A model generated the notes under the pieces. The model saw only the letters and a program-made list of their open reading frames with translations, did not search any database and was not told the DNA's origin. A stretch of DNA of 64,000 bases from Micrococcaceae bacterium (GTDB lineage: Bacteria; Actinomycetota; Actinomycetes; Actinomycetales; Micrococcaceae): positions 110,194 through 174,193 of the forward strand of contig JABXHI010000026.1 in assembly GCA_013393415.1 (NCBI GenBank). Direction: 5' to 3'. Shown piece by piece: positions 62,012 through 64,000 of this stretch. Positions within the stretch are counted from its first letter, which is position 1. Every line of letters begins with the position of its first letter. The translations under genes and the position numbers were made by a program.

Positions 62012-63481
62012 TTATGGCTTGGTGAACACGCAGACGGATTCCATGTGCTGGGTATCTGGGGCCAGGTCATAGACCTCTACCGAGTCCAGCACCCACCCGT
62101 GGTAGTTCAGCCTGCGGGTGTCGCGAGCCAACGAGGCCGGATCACTCGAGACATAGATGATCTTTTCGGGAGTTAGTTGATCAATACGACCCAACACTGC
62201 TTTGCCAGCACCTTTGCGATGCGGGCTCATCACTACCGTGTCCACCTGACGATCGTTGAGTCCACCCGCCGTGAAATCGGCCTCGGGCTTGCGGTGCCAA
62301 CTGTTCATCACACGGTTGATGTTCCCGTGCAGCACAGTAGCCTGTGGAACCTCGCGTAGATTGATCGAAGCGTCCTGACTGGTAGCCACCCCGTCTTCCA
62401 CCGCGAGCACTGCCCCGTCGGCACCGACTGCTTCAGCTAGGTACCGAGAGAAGAGACCAGATCCAGCATAGAGATCGGCGACCGTCTAACCGGGCTGGGC
62501 GTCGGCGGCTTGCATCACTGCGTCAACCAGGGTGACCGGGCCATCGCGATGCGCAGGCCAACGACCATGACCCGACACGCGGAAGCTGCGTGTGCCGAAG
62601 AGTTCAGAAGCGACATCTTCTGCCACCCAGCTCTGCCCGCGTACCTGCGTGACCTTAATCTTCCGGCCACCTTTACCCGCCGGTGCGGAGACGACGACCG
62701 AGACATGCTGAGGTAAACCAGATACTGCTTCTCGCCAGTTCTCGACGTGCGTTGCAAGCGTCTCTTTGCTGTTGACGACGTTGGAGCGCGGGATGATATT
62801 AATCAACGCATCGCGACCGTGAGCTGGCGTCGTAACCTCGATGCGCGCGGCACCTGAAAAATCGAGGCCCCATAATCCCAAGGCATCCAATTGAGGAACT
62901 GCCAGAGGAACATTGCGCACCACAACCGGATTCAGACCGCGATGTACAGGCATGCACAGTCGGCCGACCGGCGAGACCACGAACGTGTTGCGAGTGCGCC
63001 AATCTAACCCGTGGGCGCCGTCGGCTTCCACACCCTCAACCGAGATTTCCATATCGTCAACATTTTGCTTGCCGACGCGCACCATGGTGTCTCTGAAGAC
63101 GTTAGCTTTGAGTCGCCTCTGGTATTCCAAAACGATATGACCGTATTCGGCTCCACTGACCGGTTCGCGTCCAAACGAGTGGGCCCGCAGCGAGTCTGCA
63201 ATCTTCCACTGATGCGAACGACGAAACTCCGAGGCCCGGATAACTTCGACGGTATCGGCGAGCAAGAAGCGCTCTGATGGGCCGGTTTCGGTCAGTTGTG
63301 CGACAACAATTTCGCCCGGGATGGCGTGCCGTACAAAGACTGCGCGATCATCATGCTGGGCAACACAGTGACCGCCGTGGGCCATCGGGCCGACTTCCAC
63401 GGTAAATTGCACCGGTTCTTGGGCTGGGTTTTGAGCATCAGCTGGTTCAGGCTGAGCGGCTGGGTTCATGGTATTTGTCAT
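62012..63481 (-). pseudogene. TRAM-domain RNA methyltransferase (TrmA/RlmD-like) with in-frame TAG
   Basis: Starts ATG 63481 (GAGGGAG upstream). N-terminal TRAM domain (FTVEVGPMAHGGHCVAQHDDRAVFVRHAIPGE), then the methyltransferase body. After ADAQPG the codon at 62488-62486 is TAG; translation in the same frame continues as TVADLYAGSGLFSRYLAEAVGADGAVLAVEDG, which is the SAM-binding motif of the family, to the C-terminal MESVCVFTKP at 62012. Reading through gives a normal full-length enzyme (~490 aa). E or Q to TAG is a single-base change. It methylates uridine in tRNA/rRNA if intact. Confidence 0.85.
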
Positions 63482-63789
63482 TTTGCTCCCTCGCGTAGGT
63501 ACTCAACCCGCAGCGTATTCTGTGGCTCAATGATGCTGATGGCTGGCAGTGCAGTCTCAGCCTGGTAGTGGGAAACATAACGCTCAAGGCGCTGAACCCC
63601 ACCGGTTTCAAGATGCGCTACTTCCAGCAAATCGACGGTGACACTTGGGCATCCCGAAAGTGCCAACGCTGGATCAAGTATGTCGAAAAGAGAGGGGCAA
63701 GTCTCAGCCGTCAAACTACCCTTAGCTTTCACTAAAACTGGCCCTGGCAGTACATCTGCCTCCATGTGGACACTCAGTGTGTGCTCCAC
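63478..63789 (-). CDS. STAS-domain (anti-sigma antagonist-like) protein
   Basis: 103 aa, GTG 63789 with AAGGAGG upstream. The STAS fold is suggested by GPVLVKAKGSLTAETCPSLFDILDPAL, VTVDLLEVAHLETGGVQRLERYV (where SpoIIAA-type proteins have a phosphorylatable Ser and Gly) and the strand LPAISIIEP. The usual DSSG motif is replaced by ETGG, so phosphorylation may not happen at the usual serine. Its TGA overlaps the methyltransferase ATG by 4 nt. No cognate anti-sigma kinase is visible. Confidence 0.65.
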   Translation of the reverse strand: MEHTLSVHMEADVLPGPVLVKAKGSLTAETCPSLFDILDPALALSGCPSVTVDLLEVAHLETGGVQRLERYVSHYQAETALPAISIIEPQNTLRVEYLREGAK

Positions 63790-63936
63790 GATCCCTCCTT
63801 AAAAGCGGTATCGAATGAGCTCACTGCTGAACCAAGGTCAACTCTAGCGTAAAAACTAGAAAACGCAGAGTCATGAATCGTCCTTGGTTTGATGGAGGGT
63901 GTGCCAGATATTCCGGAAGGATAAGCTGATTGGACT

Positions 63937-64000
63937 ATGGCCAATTATAAATACCCTCAAGAATTACGTGAGCGAGCTACTCGGTTGTGTCTCGAGGCTC
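63937..64000 (+). mobile_element. Left end of an IS3-type element, orfA start
   Basis: The window ends inside a gene starting ATG 63937: MANYKYPQELRERATRLCLEA, the typical start of IS3-family OrfA (helix-turn-helix; compare KYPxEFRERAVRL). GGAAGGAT lies about 15 nt upstream as the ribosome site, and the left terminal inverted repeat should be near 63885-63915 (TGGAGGGTGTGCCAGATATT). The rest of the element is beyond the window. Confidence 0.75.

Noticed and set aside
62012..62410. Separate 132-aa methyltransferase gene
   Set aside because: It is the in-frame continuation of the TRAM methyltransferase after a TAG codon, not an independent gene; no ribosome site.

Overview
The window looks like a chromosomal segment of a medium-to-high-GC actinobacterium, most likely of the order Micrococcales (Micrococcaceae-like). 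The evidence is a mycothiol S-conjugate amidase (Mca), a WhiB2-type regulator, a protein O-mannosyltransferase (Pmt), the actinobacterial families DUF3499, DUF5719, DUF4245, DUF4307, DUF501 and TIGR03089, a DUF222/HNH (13E12-type) gene, a coproporphyrin ferrochelatase with candidate Fe-S cysteines, GlpX-type FBPase, and many GTG/TTG starts. I cannot name the genus from sequence alone.

Layout. 0-10.4 kb: 5' part of a succinate-semialdehyde dehydrogenase, a DUF1648 membrane protein, ferrochelatase, divergent rsmI/pmt, a long-chain acyl-CoA synthetase, then TIGR01906, SpoIIM and RDD membrane proteins. 10.4-15 kb: a DUF222-HNH gene in an AT-rich setting, then adenosylhomocysteinase. 15-24 kb: DUF3499 and a divergent degenerate metallopeptidase, then a WhiB - giant GT2 glycosyltransferase - DUF5719 operon, TIGR03089 and GtrA. 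23-28 kb: purK-purE-LCP-manA (purine synthesis, wall polymer ligation, mannose supply). 27.9-30.9 kb: an accessory patch of small membrane and unknown proteins, one of them Firmicutes-like. 31-35 kb: glpX, DUF4245, beta-carbonic anhydrase, fumC. 35-45 kb: FAD monooxygenase, prepilin-type peptidase, uppS, mca, DUF4307, greA, ilvA, an AI-2E exporter-family protein and a BI-1 protein.

44.7-52 kb is the most accessory part. It holds an Ltp-type (superinfection-exclusion family) protein, a tail-anchored protein, 3-hydroxyacyl-CoA dehydrogenase, a frameshifted thioesterase, an SdpA/SdpB-like pair (DUF5819 + HTTM), and a repeat-rich LASTG-anchored surface protein broken by a 4-nt deletion inside its repeats. 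52-64 kb: a 74-nt tRNA with a UAA anticodon but no long variable arm, type II NADH dehydrogenase, a subtilisin-like protease with a C-terminal membrane anchor, a DUF501-Ppx/GppA fusion, a DivIC/FtsB-like protein, enolase, a frameshifted cardiolipin-synthase-like gene, GAF-ANTAR, a TRAM methyltransferase interrupted by an in-frame TAG, a STAS protein and the left edge of an IS3-type element.

Two patterns run across the window. First, about ten genes without a Shine-Dalgarno sequence carry a TANNNT-like -10 box 6-7 nt before the start codon, which points to leaderless transcription; rsmI and pmt would have interlocked divergent promoters of this kind. Second, all four broken genes lie between 46.9 and 62.5 kb, next to an IS element, suggesting either local decay or assembly/base-calling errors in that part. 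I do not see a complete, clearly new defence or biosynthetic system; the best candidates for follow-up are the SdpAB-like pair, the unusual tRNA, and the LASTG surface protein with its frameshifting repeat tract.
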